A stretch of 64,000 nt of DNA from Bifidobacterium mellis (GCF_000967265.1 NZ_KQ033885.1:186001-250000), one strand, 5' to 3'; shown: positions 8,690 to 17,559, numbered from the stretch's first letter. Numbers and translations are program-made. The notes: a model not told the origin generated them from the sequence alone.

Positions 8690-9037
8690 TTAGAAATTGC
8701 CGCCGTTCCAACCCCAGTCGGTGGTGGCCGTGTAGCGGATGTAGGTGCGGTCCTTGGGGATGGACAGCTCCGATTCCAACGTATCCATGATGGTCTTGGT
8801 CAGGCTTTCCCAAGCGGACTTGGGCACATCGCTGCCGAAGACGTTGACCTCAACATAGGCCGCGGGTTTGCTGTCATCACCACCGAAGTAGATGGGCATG
8901 TCCGACTCGAAGGGGCACATGAGCCAGCCCTCGGACTTGCCGGGGACAGCGGTGATGGCCTTGCCGTAGGCGGTCTTGATCCGCTCGCGCTGTTCGGCGG
9001 TAAGGGGCGTGCTTACGTGAGTGTGGATAACGGGCAT
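8690..9037 (-). CDS. MIF/phenylpyruvate tautomerase-family protein
   Basis: A 115-residue protein whose initiator Met is followed by Pro (MPVIHTHVSTPLTAEQRERI), the catalytic N-terminal proline of the tautomerase superfamily. Its length and the central KSEGWLMCPFESDMPIYFGG match the MIF branch, including macrophage migration inhibitory factor, rather than the short 4-oxalocrotonate tautomerases. These are cytoplasmic trimers that interconvert keto and enol forms of aromatic pyruvates; bacterial roles are poorly known. A GAAAGGAAG ribosome site supports the start. It lies alone between two hairpins or spacers and is probably transcribed by itself. Confidence 0.85.
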   Translation of the reverse strand: MPVIHTHVSTPLTAEQRERIKTAYGKAITAVPGKSEGWLMCPFESDMPIYFGGDDSKPAAYVEVNVFGSDVPKSAWESLTKTIMDTLESELSIPKDRTYIRYTATTDWGWNGGNF

Positions 9038-9145
9038 GGTGCTTCCTTTCGGGTCCGCCCGGCATGACCAATCAGGATGATTCGGTCCGCCCGGCGGATG
9101 GCTGACTATTCCCGTCCCATAGTAGCCTCGACCGGACGGGCTGGT

Positions 9146-9670
9146 TCAGTGCCAGCCGAAGGGCCGATGACTTAGGGACCAGGCCCCCAGACGGTGGGCC
9201 ACCGAACGCGGGTTGACCGGCTTGCCGGGGGCTGGCGCGTCCAGCAACCATTTGCGGATCAGGAAGTTCCAGATGGCCACCACCACGGTGGCTGTGATCT
9301 TGGCGATGTTGGCGTAGAGCAGGTAGCGGGCGTGCATGGTGGTGATGGCATCCGGGGGCAGCATGGCGGTGCCCATCCACAGGATCACCTCGTTGATTCC
9401 CAGACCGATGACCGAGGAGACCAGGAAGACCGCCATCTCCATCCACCGGGCCATGTCCTCCCGATGCTTGAAGACGTAGCGCATGCTGGCCAGATAGTTG
9501 AAAACCAGGGAGATCAGGAAGGAGATGGCTCCTGCCAGGACATTGTTCAGATGCGGACCCATGATCAGCAGGTTCATGATGCCGATGTCGATCAGGAAGG
9601 CGATGACGCCCACGATGCCGAACTTGAGCAACTGTCCGATTAATCTACGCACGGTAGCCCATTCAATCAT
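9146..9670 (-). CDS. GtrA-like membrane protein
   Basis: A small protein (174 residues from the ATG at 9670) with four hydrophobic helices and the GtrA signature opening LIGQLLKFGIVGVIAFLIDI. GtrA proteins are thought to flip or assist undecaprenyl-linked sugars in wall-glycan glycosylation. The start is uncertain: the AGGAGG lies only one base before this ATG, and a TTG at 9712 or a GTG at 9655 are alternatives. It follows the MFS gene on the same strand with a short spacer, so the two may share a transcript. No glycosyltransferase partner is adjacent. Confidence 0.8.
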   Translation of the reverse strand: MIEWATVRRLIGQLLKFGIVGVIAFLIDIGIMNLLIMGPHLNNVLAGAISFLISLVFNYLASMRYVFKHREDMARWMEMAVFLVSSVIGLGINEVILWMGTAMLPPDAITTMHARYLLYANIAKITATVVVAIWNFLIRKWLLDAPAPGKPVNPRSVAHRLGAWSLSHRPFGWH

Positions 9671-9730
9671 TCCTCCTGTGCTGGCGGGGTACCGGGAGCC
9701 GCTTGTGCGCAAAAGCCTTACGTTACGCCC

Positions 9731-11116
9731 TCAGGCGGGCAGCTCGGTCAGAATGGGCTCCTCGGTGCTGCTGCGAATCTGACGGAAGCCCACAAAGGCG
9801 ATGGCCAGCGAGGCCAGAGCCAGCGTAGTGACCACCCCGAACCCGCCCTGGGATCCGTAACGGTCTATGAACTGCCCTGCTACAGCCGAACCGGCCGAGG
9901 ACCCGATCGAATTCATGGCGCTCAACCAGGCCATGCCTTCGGTGAAGCGGATGGGCGGCACCAGGTGGAGCATGAGCTGGTTGCCGTTGATCCAGGTGGG
10001 TGCCTGGCAGACGCCGATGATCAGGTAGATGACCATGATGGTCCACAGATTCCTGGCGAACATGAAGGTTCCGATGCCCAGGTTGACCACCAGCAGGCAG
10101 AAGTAGAAACGCTTCCAGAGGGGGATGGTCCAGTTCTTGGCCCCGTAGAGCAGGGCGCCGACCAGGGAGCTGAAGGAGAAGCAGGCGAAGACAAACCCGG
10201 TCATCTGCTTCATCCCCTGCTCGGTGGCGAAGGCGATGATGGAGATGGAAGCCGCGCTCTGGAAGGCTCCCAGACCGAACCAGGTGGCACAGACGGCAAT
10301 CATGCCGGCGCTCCAGAAGGCGCCGCTGCGGCCGTTCCCGCCCTCCTGTGCCCGCAGACGAGCCACCTGCCGAGCCTGACGCTCCCGGTACTCCTTGCGG
10401 GTGATGCCCTGGGCGCGGGCCATGTCCGTCTGCGAGGGCGGCTCGGTTTCTCGGCAGGAGAGGAACATGAAGGCCCCGACCAGCACGCAGATCCCGGTGA
10501 AGGAGAAGGCCAACACGCCTGAAATGACCGCCAGTATGGAAGCCAGTGGGTTGCCGATCACCCACATGGCCTCATCGAAGACGCCTGACAGGGACAGGGC
10601 CTGGTTGGTGGCCCGATGGTCGCCACGCAGCAGATGTGTCCACCGGCTACGGCTCATGGCTCCCCAGGGTGGAATGGCCGCCATGAAGGGGGTGACCAGG
10701 TAGAGCACCCAGGTGGGAGCGTGGGCGGTGATGGCCGTAATCAGGACCGTGGCGGCCACGATCCAGACCAGAACCGTGGGGATGGAGACCTGCCGCTGGC
10801 CGAACTTGTCGACCATCTTGCCCAGCATGGGGCTTATCAGGGCGAGGGCCACGGCCTGGATGGCGGTCAGGGCGCCAGCCAGGGAATAGCTGCCGTAGTA
10901 GTGCTGCACCGAGATGGTGATGGTCATGCCCACCATGGGGAAGGGCATGGAGGCGATGACCGACCCCACTGCGAACCGAGCCGTGTGCGGCAGCCGCAGG
11001 AGCGCCGAGTAACCTCCGAAGACCCTGTGACCGGCTTCGATCAAAGCCGCCTTCAATTGCCGTGGCATGGGCTGTTCGTCTCGCTTTCCTTGGGTGTTTT
11101 CACGGTCCCGAAGCAT
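9731..11116 (-). CDS. MFS transporter
   Basis: About 461 residues with roughly twelve hydrophobic helices, a MFS loop motif GKMVDKFGQRQV after helix 2, and a charged central loop (residues about 225-260: ETEPPSQTDMARAQGITRK) between the two halves. The ATG at 11116 gives the longest form; an ATG at 11068 (MPRQLKAAL) is also plausible, as neither has a perfect ribosome site. The substrate cannot be deduced. The gene is divergent from the histidine phosphatase gene, with both promoters probably in the 165-base gap. Confidence 0.8.
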   Translation of the reverse strand: MLRDRENTQGKRDEQPMPRQLKAALIEAGHRVFGGYSALLRLPHTARFAVGSVIASMPFPMVGMTITISVQHYYGSYSLAGALTAIQAVALALISPMLGKMVDKFGQRQVSIPTVLVWIVAATVLITAITAHAPTWVLYLVTPFMAAIPPWGAMSRSRWTHLLRGDHRATNQALSLSGVFDEAMWVIGNPLASILAVISGVLAFSFTGICVLVGAFMFLSCRETEPPSQTDMARAQGITRKEYRERQARQVARLRAQEGGNGRSGAFWSAGMIAVCATWFGLGAFQSAASISIIAFATEQGMKQMTGFVFACFSFSSLVGALLYGAKNWTIPLWKRFYFCLLVVNLGIGTFMFARNLWTIMVIYLIIGVCQAPTWINGNQLMLHLVPPIRFTEGMAWLSAMNSIGSSAGSAVAGQFIDRYGSQGGFGVVTTLALASLAIAFVGFRQIRSSTEEPILTELPA

Positions 11117-11282
11117 GTTTTTCCACAGGACCTTCCAGACGCATGAAGGGATGTGGGGCTGCTGGGGGGACTGCTACAGTGGTAACCATATCGGCGCCTG
11201 ATCGGTGCCATTCGGATACTGATGATTCTACCCTCCGCCATGGTCACTTATGGGGCCTGTCGGGGAGTTTGGGAGGTGGGTC

Positions 11283-11939
11283 GTGCCTGCGACGACCATA
11301 CATTTCGTCCGTCATGGCCAGGTTGATAATCCCGATCATATTCTCTATGAGCGATTGCCGGGATTCCATTTGTCTGACAGAGGCAGGGCCATGGTCGAGG
11401 CGACGGCCCGCTTTTTGGCCGAGGCTCCCGGCATGCGCAATCTGGAAGCCGTCTACTCCTCTCCGCTGGACAGGACCCGGGAGACCACGGACATTCTGCT
11501 TGAGCAGATCAACCCCGCTCGTGTCCGGCACGGCTTGAAACCGTTGGAGCCTATCTACGACCGTCGTCTGATCGAGGCCGGCAACGAATTCCGGGGCAAA
11601 CGCATCGGTCACGGGCAGGGGGCCTTTTGGCGACCCTCCAACCTGCGGCTGATCCTGGATCTGCGCCGTCCCAGCTGGGGGGAGTCCTATCGGCAGATCG
11701 CCCGGCGAGTGGGGGATTTCGTCCGGCAGGTGGTTCATAACCATCCTGACGCCCAGGTCCTCGCCGTCTCGCATGAATCGCCCATCTGGTCGTATCGTCA
11801 TCTCCTGGAGACCGGTCATCCCGAGCACAACATGCTCCTTCGGGCCACTGCCCTGGCTTCTGTGACCTCCATCACCCTGGACTGTGAAACCGGCAAATTG
11901 CTGGGAATCGCCTATGCGGACCCGGCGGCAGGCGTGTAA
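11283..11939 (+). CDS. Histidine phosphatase (phosphoglycerate mutase-like) family protein
   Basis: The GTG at 11283 is chosen because GGGAGGTGG lies six bases upstream; it gives 218 residues. The catalytic RHG motif (HFVRHGQVD) is near residue 10, and the second acid/base His is in VSHESPI near residue 160. This is the branch of broad-specificity phosphatases and cofactor-dependent mutases; the substrate is unknown. The next gene starts 75 bases downstream on the same strand and may be co-transcribed. Confidence 0.85.
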   Translation: MPATTIHFVRHGQVDNPDHILYERLPGFHLSDRGRAMVEATARFLAEAPGMRNLEAVYSSPLDRTRETTDILLEQINPARVRHGLKPLEPIYDRRLIEAGNEFRGKRIGHGQGAFWRPSNLRLILDLRRPSWGESYRQIARRVGDFVRQVVHNHPDAQVLAVSHESPIWSYRHLLETGHPEHNMLLRATALASVTSITLDCETGKLLGIAYADPAAGV

Positions 11940-12014
11940 AGACCGCTCGAGCGGCCTAGGATGGCTGGGGATACTGTCGTGGATGACTGTCCGAGAACCC
12001 GATGAAGGAGCGTG

Positions 12015-12881
12015 ATGATCATGGTGGATGTACAGGCAAGCCTGGATGCGATAGCCGGACGGCCCGCCCTGGCTCAGGCAGCTGAGCAGGGGGCCAGGCT
12101 GGTGGACCTTTGGCCCTTGACGAATGCAGAGCATCTGGCCAACGACGCCAAATATGCGGAGGACCTGCAGGTGCGCATCAGCATGGTGCTGGCGCAACTG
12201 ATGACGGGAGAGGATGTGACCATCCCAGACGCTGAATACGTCTATGAGGGCGCTGAGGACATCCCCGGTCGTCCCCAGGATCTGGTGGATGCCCTCATGG
12301 CGGCCAACGATGCCATCGAGGCGGCTGCACAGGCGCAGGACGACCAGTCCAAGACGCTTGCGGATTTGGCCGAAACCCTGGGCAGCGGCTGGGACCAGGC
12401 TCGGCAGCAGGATGTGGCTGCCGGCGTGGCCAAGGCCGAGCAGTCTCTGGATGGTCAGAACAAATCCCCCGAATCCTCTCGGGGCAAGGAGGGAGTGACC
12501 CAGGCCCTGGCTACGAGTCTGGAGATCTGCCGTGATCTGCTTCAACGCGCCGGCGCCGACTCTGACCATGCTGCGGCCGCCGCGCCGGTCTTGGTCTATG
12601 TCAATGAGCTCAATGAGCGACTGGGCATCCCCCGGGCCTTCCTGTCTGCCGAGGACGTCATCCACGCCCTGGGGTTACTGGATGATCCTGAGGCTTTCGC
12701 CGACCTGCTGGCTCCTCTGGTGGGTGCTGAGTGGGACCACCATCGTCAGGAGGTGCTCTGGGACCCCGAGGAAGCCAAGCGCAAGGCCAAGGAGGATGAC
12801 GAACGCAAGAGCCGCGAAGCCCTGCAGGCCAAGTTCGCCCATGTGCCCGAGGACCCCAACAAGCCTCCTGTGGAGCTTTAA
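12015..12881 (+). CDS. Conserved-looking protein of unknown function
   Basis: A 288-residue acidic, Ala/Asp/Glu-rich, apparently soluble and helical protein that I do not recognise. It has no signal peptide, membrane helix or cysteine cluster. Features: a patterned N-terminal half (LTNAEHLANDAKYAEDLQVR near residues 35-54), an Ala/Gln-rich probable coiled coil at about 95-160, and a charged Lys/Glu-rich C-terminus. Codon use matches the neighbours and the AAGGAG ribosome site is well placed, so it is a real gene. ATG 12015 or 12021 could be the start. It follows the histidine phosphatase gene by 75 bases. Confidence 0.75.
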   Translation: MIMVDVQASLDAIAGRPALAQAAEQGARLVDLWPLTNAEHLANDAKYAEDLQVRISMVLAQLMTGEDVTIPDAEYVYEGAEDIPGRPQDLVDALMAANDAIEAAAQAQDDQSKTLADLAETLGSGWDQARQQDVAAGVAKAEQSLDGQNKSPESSRGKEGVTQALATSLEICRDLLQRAGADSDHAAAAAPVLVYVNELNERLGIPRAFLSAEDVIHALGLLDDPEAFADLLAPLVGAEWDHHRQEVLWDPEEAKRKAKEDDERKSREALQAKFAHVPEDPNKPPVEL

Positions 12882-12886
12882 GACCT

Positions 12887-12926
12887 CCTGCCCTTCGCCT
12901 TGGCATCGGTCAAGGCGAAGGGCAGG
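12887..12926. terminator. Bidirectional hairpin between convergent genes
   Basis: Arms CCTGCCCTTCGCCTTG (12887-12902) and CAAGGCGAAGGGCAGG (12911-12926) pair perfectly over 16 bp with an 8-base loop. It lies five bases after the unknown gene and six bases before the end of the leftward DUF805 gene, so it can serve both. Confidence 0.8.
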
Positions 12927-12932
12927 GTGGAT

Positions 12933-13985
12933 TCAGCGGTCGAAGCGTGCTCCACGTGGATCGCTGGGCCGGGCCAACAGAATGATCCCGGCGACGGTTC
13001 CGGCAATCATGATCAATACTCCCAAGCCAAGCAGGGAGAGCGAGGATTCTGGATGCCCGTCTACAATAGCCACGATGGCGAAGATCAGAGGGATGCTGCC
13101 CGCCAGTTCGCTTACGAAGGGCAGGAGTATCCAGAAGCCGGACATGTTGGTGTCATGAAGGCGTCGTATGCTCACGGCCAGATTGGGTATGAAAAGTCCT
13201 ATGGTGACCAGGAGGGACAGAATCCGTCCCACAAAGTTGGATCCTGAGCTGATGATCGAGATCGCAAGGTTGATGAGGAAGATCATTAGAAAAGCCCACC
13301 AGAATTCCCCACGGGAGGCCCTTCCGGAGAAGACGGAATATTTGACGAAGAACCGCTTGCAGGCGTTTACGAAGTCAATGCCGTACCAGGGTGCGTTCAG
13401 CGGCGGCTCGCCATTGTACCCGGCATCCGCATAGGGGTAGGCCGGATACTGCGGGACCTGAGGTCCGGGCTGGTACCCTGCCTGATACCCCGATTGGTAG
13501 CCTGCCTGCGACCAACCTTCAGGCGATTGATAAGAGTTGTCCGATGCATAGCCAGACGGCGGGGTTGTACCGTTGGGCTGGCCGTTGGACTGGCCGGGAT
13601 TCGGACCCTGACCGTAAGGCGCCTGCTGCTGTCCGTAGTACTGCTGTTCATTGGGCTGTTGACCATAGGGCTGTTGCTGGTTGTAGCCTGGCTGTTGACC
13701 CTGTGGCTGTTGACCGTATGGCTGCCCTTGGTATGGCTGTTCCCGGTGGTAATCGCCGGCAGGGCTTTGGGCTTCGCTCGTTGGATGGTAGATGTCGCTC
13801 TGGTCCGAAGCCGGCTGTGCATAGCCGGATTGTCCTGGTTGAGGCTGGTTCTGGTAGGCTGTGGTTTCTGAGCCGGTTCCGTCACTAGGGACCTTCGGGG
13901 ACCAGTCGTTGGCCGAACCCTGATCAGCCGAACCCTGGTCATTGGGGATCTGGTTCCCGTCGTTCGTATCATCTGGATGGCTCAT
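12933..13985 (-). CDS. DUF805 membrane protein with Gln/Pro/Tyr-rich N-terminal tail
   Basis: A 350-residue protein from the ATG at 13985 (AGAGGG about nine bases upstream). Residues 1-190 are low complexity, dominated by Q, P, G and Y with repeated PYGQQP and GYQ units; this part is surely disordered. From about residue 205 the DUF805 domain starts: YSVFSGRASRGEFWWAFLM, then several membrane helices and RRLHDTNMSGFW, the family hallmark. Its function is unknown; the tail probably stays in the cytoplasm. It appears as a single-gene unit. Confidence 0.8.
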   Translation of the reverse strand: MSHPDDTNDGNQIPNDQGSADQGSANDWSPKVPSDGTGSETTAYQNQPQPGQSGYAQPASDQSDIYHPTSEAQSPAGDYHREQPYQGQPYGQQPQGQQPGYNQQQPYGQQPNEQQYYGQQQAPYGQGPNPGQSNGQPNGTTPPSGYASDNSYQSPEGWSQAGYQSGYQAGYQPGPQVPQYPAYPYADAGYNGEPPLNAPWYGIDFVNACKRFFVKYSVFSGRASRGEFWWAFLMIFLINLAISIISSGSNFVGRILSLLVTIGLFIPNLAVSIRRLHDTNMSGFWILLPFVSELAGSIPLIFAIVAIVDGHPESSLSLLGLGVLIMIAGTVAGIILLARPSDPRGARFDR

Positions 13986-14164
13986 GGATATCGTCCCTCT
14001 CATCTTCTGTTGATAATCCTGAATCTGACTTTGCCGTATATTCCTATTATGGCAGGCCGGTTCTTCTATCTGCTAGTCATTGATAGTGCGGGGATGGGGG
14101 GACTCGTCACACTTACTCGGATCAGTCTGTCAGATTCGGTATTTGATTGCTGCTGCAGGATTCT

Positions 14165-14953
14165 TCACTCGTCGTCCGGATTGACCATATGATCATCGCC
14201 GGCATCGCCCAGAAGTAGCCTTTCAGTCAGGGTGATCAGGCCCAGCAGAAGGGCGGTCAGCAGGATGATGACCAGGGTTGCCGAGAAGATCAGCGGGGTT
14301 CTAAAGGAGTTGAAGGCCGATTGCAGCCATATGCCCAGACCGTTCCTGGCGCCCAGATACTCCGAGGTGGCCGCGGTGGCGAAGACATAGGCGGCGCTGA
14401 TGCGCAGACCGCCGAAGATCTGCCCGGAGGCCACTCGCAGCTTGACATGCCAGAGCGTCCAGGTTTCAGTCGCCCCGCAGTTCAGCGCAACGTCCTGGTA
14501 GAAGCGGGGCACTGATTTGAGGCCCCGGTAGGTCTGGACCACTATAGGGAAGAGGGCGAAGACGGCCACGATGACCACCTTGCCCAGGGGTTCGAATCCG
14601 AACCAAATCACGAACAGGGGGGCGATGGTGATCAGCGGGATCATCTGTGCTCCGGCGATCAGGGGATAGAGGGCGTCGTGCAGGGTACGCCAGCTGTAGA
14701 GGGCCAGGCCGATCACTATTCCCAGGACCGAGGCCAGGAGGAAGCCCAGAAGGCCCTCAAGGGCGGTGATGGCGGTGGCGGGCAGCAGGTCCTCCCGGGA
14801 TTGCACTGTGGCATCCAGGATTCGGCTGGGTGCCGGCAGAACCTGTTCGCTGACTCCGCCCAGGCGGGCGGCCAGCTCCCAGATGATCAGGAGTGCCAGC
14901 AGGGTGATGGTCGGAGGTAGCGCCCGGGTACCGCTCTGCTGCCGCACCCTCAT
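14165..14953 (-). CDS. ABC transporter permease (SsuC/ThiX/TauC type)
   Basis: A 262-residue membrane protein with about six helices and the EAA-like loop (ALNCGATETWTLWHVKLR near residues 165-185) that contacts an ATPase. The family moves sulfonates, taurine, nitrate or thiamine precursors. The ATG at 14953 overlaps the stop of the binding-protein gene (ATGA), so the two are translationally coupled. No ATPase gene follows; the next gene on this strand is the DUF805 gene, separated by about 180 bases. The ATPase must come from elsewhere or be shared. Confidence 0.85.
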   Translation of the reverse strand: MRVRQQSGTRALPPTITLLALLIIWELAARLGGVSEQVLPAPSRILDATVQSREDLLPATAITALEGLLGFLLASVLGIVIGLALYSWRTLHDALYPLIAGAQMIPLITIAPLFVIWFGFEPLGKVVIVAVFALFPIVVQTYRGLKSVPRFYQDVALNCGATETWTLWHVKLRVASGQIFGGLRISAAYVFATAATSEYLGARNGLGIWLQSAFNSFRTPLIFSATLVIILLTALLLGLITLTERLLLGDAGDDHMVNPDDE

Positions 14954-16053
14954 TGATCGGCTGCTTCCCGGACGTAGCGATCGGTCCACAGGTCCTTGGC
15001 CTGAGGGGCCTTGTCGGGGTCTGCCTTCTTGGCGTCCCGGTAGGTGCCTGCCTTGAACTGAAAGTCCAGATAATCCTGGGCATCCTTGACGTTGATCAGT
15101 CCGCTGATGCTCTTTTGCTCTGGACTGTCAACCCAGTACCCCTCCTTGACGATGCTCTCCATGGAGCGCTTGGCCAGGGTCGGGTCGATGGCCGATCCCT
15201 TGGTCTCCTTGACCAGGATGTCCGCCGCCTGGTCGGGGTGGCTCAGGGCGTAGTTGTATCCCTTCAGGCAGGCCTTGACGAATGCCGTCAGGGCGCGACG
15301 GTGGCCGGCCTGCTGCAGCCAGGAATTCTTGACCACGAAGCCCAGCTGGTCGGGGTTGCCGGGCACTCCCCAGTCGGCCTGGGTGAAGCAGTGCAGTGCC
15401 GGGCCCTTGAGCTCGCTCTCCACGCCCTCCCAATTGGCGTAGAAGCCAGCAAAGTCGCCCTTGCCGCTGGTCAAAGTGGCGAAGGTGTTGGTGCCGCTGG
15501 TCACCCGCTTGAAGTCGCCCTTGCCGCCCGCATAGCGGATCATCTGCTTGACCACGGCCGTCTGTTCGGCCGAGCCGAAGCTGACGAAGGTCTTGCCGTC
15601 GAAGTCCTTAGGGGTCTGGATGTCGGTGCGCGAGGCCAGCGAGCACCAACGTGCCACGGAATGCTGGCCTATGTTGAAGACCTGCCGCAGGTCGGCCCCC
15701 TGGGAGTTGAAGGTGGCCAAGTTGCTCAGCTTGGAGAAACCTACGTCGGCGACCCCGTTCTGGACTGAGGTCTCGGCTCCTGCCTGGGCCGTGGGCAGGA
15801 TGGTCAGCTTCAGGCCGGCCTTGTCGAAGTAGCCCAGATGCCGGGCCACGTAGATGCCCACATGATTGGTGTTGGGCGTCCAATCCAGCATGAAGGAGAG
15901 CTTGGAGCCGTCATCGGCCTTGTTCTCTGCACCCTTGGACCCGCAGGCTGCGCTCGTAGCTGCCATGCAGAGCGCCGCTGTCAGGGCAAGCGCCCGTACG
16001 ATCAATTTGCGGCCGGGAATTCTCCTGAAGCCACTGTTCTCCGACATGCTCAT
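14950..16053 (-). CDS. ABC transporter substrate-binding lipoprotein, NMT1/THI5-like
   Basis: A 367-residue lipoprotein with an N-terminal Arg/Lys stretch, a hydrophobic segment and a lipobox (ATSAAC) giving a lipid-anchored Cys near residue 37. The mature start carries LSFMLDWTPNTNHVGIYVA, the NMT1/THI5 signature seen in binding proteins for pyrimidine precursors of thiamine (ThiY) and relatives. Uptake of a thiamine precursor is plausible but unproven; other members bind sulfonates. The ATG at 16053 is preferred over the GTG at 16062 by spacing from AAGG. I saw no TPP riboswitch in the leader. Confidence 0.85.
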   Translation of the reverse strand: MSMSENSGFRRIPGRKLIVRALALTAALCMAATSAACGSKGAENKADDGSKLSFMLDWTPNTNHVGIYVARHLGYFDKAGLKLTILPTAQAGAETSVQNGVADVGFSKLSNLATFNSQGADLRQVFNIGQHSVARWCSLASRTDIQTPKDFDGKTFVSFGSAEQTAVVKQMIRYAGGKGDFKRVTSGTNTFATLTSGKGDFAGFYANWEGVESELKGPALHCFTQADWGVPGNPDQLGFVVKNSWLQQAGHRRALTAFVKACLKGYNYALSHPDQAADILVKETKGSAIDPTLAKRSMESIVKEGYWVDSPEQKSISGLINVKDAQDYLDFQFKAGTYRDAKKADPDKAPQAKDLWTDRYVREAADQ

Positions 16054-16142
16054 CACTGTCACCTTGCCTCTCCGACACCCCTGGTGCCCATCCGCATCGG
16101 GGCCGCTACGGGAAGGTGAGGAGCCCGCGCGACGATCCGATA

Positions 16143-16154
16143 CGGTCTTGACCG
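16143..16154. promoter_or_regulatory. Short inverted repeat in a divergent promoter region
   Basis: CGGTC-TT-GACCG forms a perfect 12-base inverted repeat in the 314-base gap between the binding-protein gene and the LacI-type gene. It lacks the central CG typical of LacI-family operators, so any link to that regulator is weak. Nothing else in this gap (16054-16367) is clearly supported. Confidence 0.25.
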
Positions 16155-16367
16155 ATGGAATTCTGCGATGTGTGCCACGGCTGCTGCCACCAGCCGCGCG
16201 AACAAGACCACTCTAGTCCAACCCGGCCGCTCCTGCCTCGCCGTGGTGAAAGGTTGCATCATATGCCCTTATACTGGAGACTCACGAGAGGTCCGTGCGG
16301 GCCGGCCGCTGTCGGTCCCGTCCGGAGCAAGACATCCGATTTCGGTAGGGTTCGACGGAGGGTTCCC

Positions 16368-17372
16368 ATGTCGGTGACCATCAGTGATGTGGCCAAGCAG
16401 GCGGGCATGTCCGTATCCACGGTCTCCCAGGCGCTCAACGACAAGGGGCGCATCTCCCCGCCCACCAAGGACAGGGTCCGCAGGGCGGCCATGGAGCTGG
16501 GCTACATCCCCGACAGCCGAGCCCGTTCCATGCGATCCTCGCGCTCGCATGCCGTAGGTCTGCTGGTCCCCGACATCCGCAACCCCTACTTCTCCGAGCT
16601 GGTCTACGCGGTTCAGGACCAGCTCTACTCGGCAGGCTACGCGCCCCTGATCGGCGTGTCCTCTTGCCGGGCCAGCAGGCAGGAGGACTATTACCGCATC
16701 CTTCTGTCCCGACATATGGACGGCGTGTTGGTCGTGCCTGACGGGCCCACGTCGCCCATGCTGCGCACCATGCTGGCAAGGGAATTCCCCGTGGTCTTCG
16801 TGGACCGTCCGGACCGGACCCTGCCCGGCGTCCCTCTGGTGGATTCCGACCCGGTACCCGGCATGGAGGCGGCCCTGGACGCGCTGGTAGCCAGGGGAAG
16901 CAGACGAGTGGCCTTCGTCCCGGGCCCAGAGAGCCGCTCCTATACCTTCCGCGAGCGCGAGCAGGCTTTCCTGGACGGCGTGGATGCCCGTCAGGGGTTG
17001 ACGGGGTTGGTGGTCCGCCAGGGGTTCGAGGACCGTCCCCGGGCGGCCGCGACCATGCGCCACCTGCTCGGCCAAGGGGTGGACGCGGTCATCTTCGGCT
17101 ACTCGGCCGATGCCATCAAGGCCGTCGCCATGGAGTGGGAGGGCGACCTGCGCTCACGTGTGCCCCTGGTCTCCTTCGACGACCTGGAGGTCTTTCAACT
17201 GATCAGTCCCCAGGTGTCGGTCATCTCCCAGCAGGTGGATCGCATGGGCCGCCAGGGCGTTGACATGCTCCTGTCCATGATTGAGCCGGGGCGGCAGGCT
17301 CCGGAGGGCATGGGCGTGGATCGCCGTCTGCGCACCCAAACCCTCTTCGTGCCAAGGGGCCTGCTGGCTTAG
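16368..17372 (+). CDS. LacI-family transcriptional regulator
   Basis: The frame is open far upstream, but the ATG at 16368 has GGAGGG six bases before it and starts directly with the DNA-binding domain: MSVTISDVAKQAGMSVSTVS is the LacI helix-turn-helix, followed by the hinge SRARSMRSSRSHAVGLLVPDI. The remaining 270 residues are the periplasmic-binding-protein-like effector domain. 334 residues is a typical length. It usually senses a sugar or nucleoside. It is divergent from the NMT1-type transporter genes, its most obvious target, although a sugar ligand would then be unexpected. Confidence 0.9.
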   Translation: MSVTISDVAKQAGMSVSTVSQALNDKGRISPPTKDRVRRAAMELGYIPDSRARSMRSSRSHAVGLLVPDIRNPYFSELVYAVQDQLYSAGYAPLIGVSSCRASRQEDYYRILLSRHMDGVLVVPDGPTSPMLRTMLAREFPVVFVDRPDRTLPGVPLVDSDPVPGMEAALDALVARGSRRVAFVPGPESRSYTFREREQAFLDGVDARQGLTGLVVRQGFEDRPRAAATMRHLLGQGVDAVIFGYSADAIKAVAMEWEGDLRSRVPLVSFDDLEVFQLISPQVSVISQQVDRMGRQGVDMLLSMIEPGRQAPEGMGVDRRLRTQTLFVPRGLLA

Positions 17373-17499
17373 GTCCGTTCCTGCTTGACGCAGGGGTCGG
17401 GGCTCGACAAATCATGTGCGTGTCGGGCGGCTGTGTCGTCCCTGTAAATGATTTTCAATGGCCTTTCGGCCATTTGCCGCCCTTGTCCATACCCTGCTA

Positions 17500-17519
17500 T
17501 TTGTGACTCAGCTCACAAA
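17500..17519. promoter_or_regulatory. Rex-type (or CRP/FNR-type) operator upstream of nrdD
   Basis: TTTGTGA-CTCAGC-TCACAAA is a perfect palindrome with seven-base arms. It fits the Rex operator (TTGTGA-N6-TCACAA) that senses NADH/NAD+, and also the generic CRP-family pattern TGTGA-N6-TCACA. Anaerobic nrdDG genes are known Rex targets in other Gram-positives, so Rex is preferred. The regulator gene is not in the window. Confidence 0.6.
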
Positions 17520-17528
17520 ACATGGGAA

Positions 17529-17544
17529 TAACTAAATGTAGGAA
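17529..17544. promoter_or_regulatory. NrdR box 1 upstream of nrdDG
   Basis: TAACTAAATGTAGGAA matches all fixed core positions of the NrdR box (C-W-A-N-A-T-N-T-W-G of acaCwAtATaTwGtgt). It stands exactly 31 bases (three helical turns) from the second box, the spacing typical of paired NrdR sites. NrdR represses ribonucleotide reductase genes when dATP is high. Confidence 0.6.
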
Positions 17545-17559
17545 ACGAATCATCCGCAG

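Noticed and set aside
16054-16367. TPP riboswitch before the NMT1/ThiY-like gene
   Set aside because: I looked for the CTGAGA and CCTGATC-type conserved segments on the leftward strand and found none.
17500-17519. FNR site before nrdD
   Set aside because: The FNR consensus is TTGAT-N4-ATCAA; the arms here are TTGTGA/TCACAA, which fit Rex or CRP instead.
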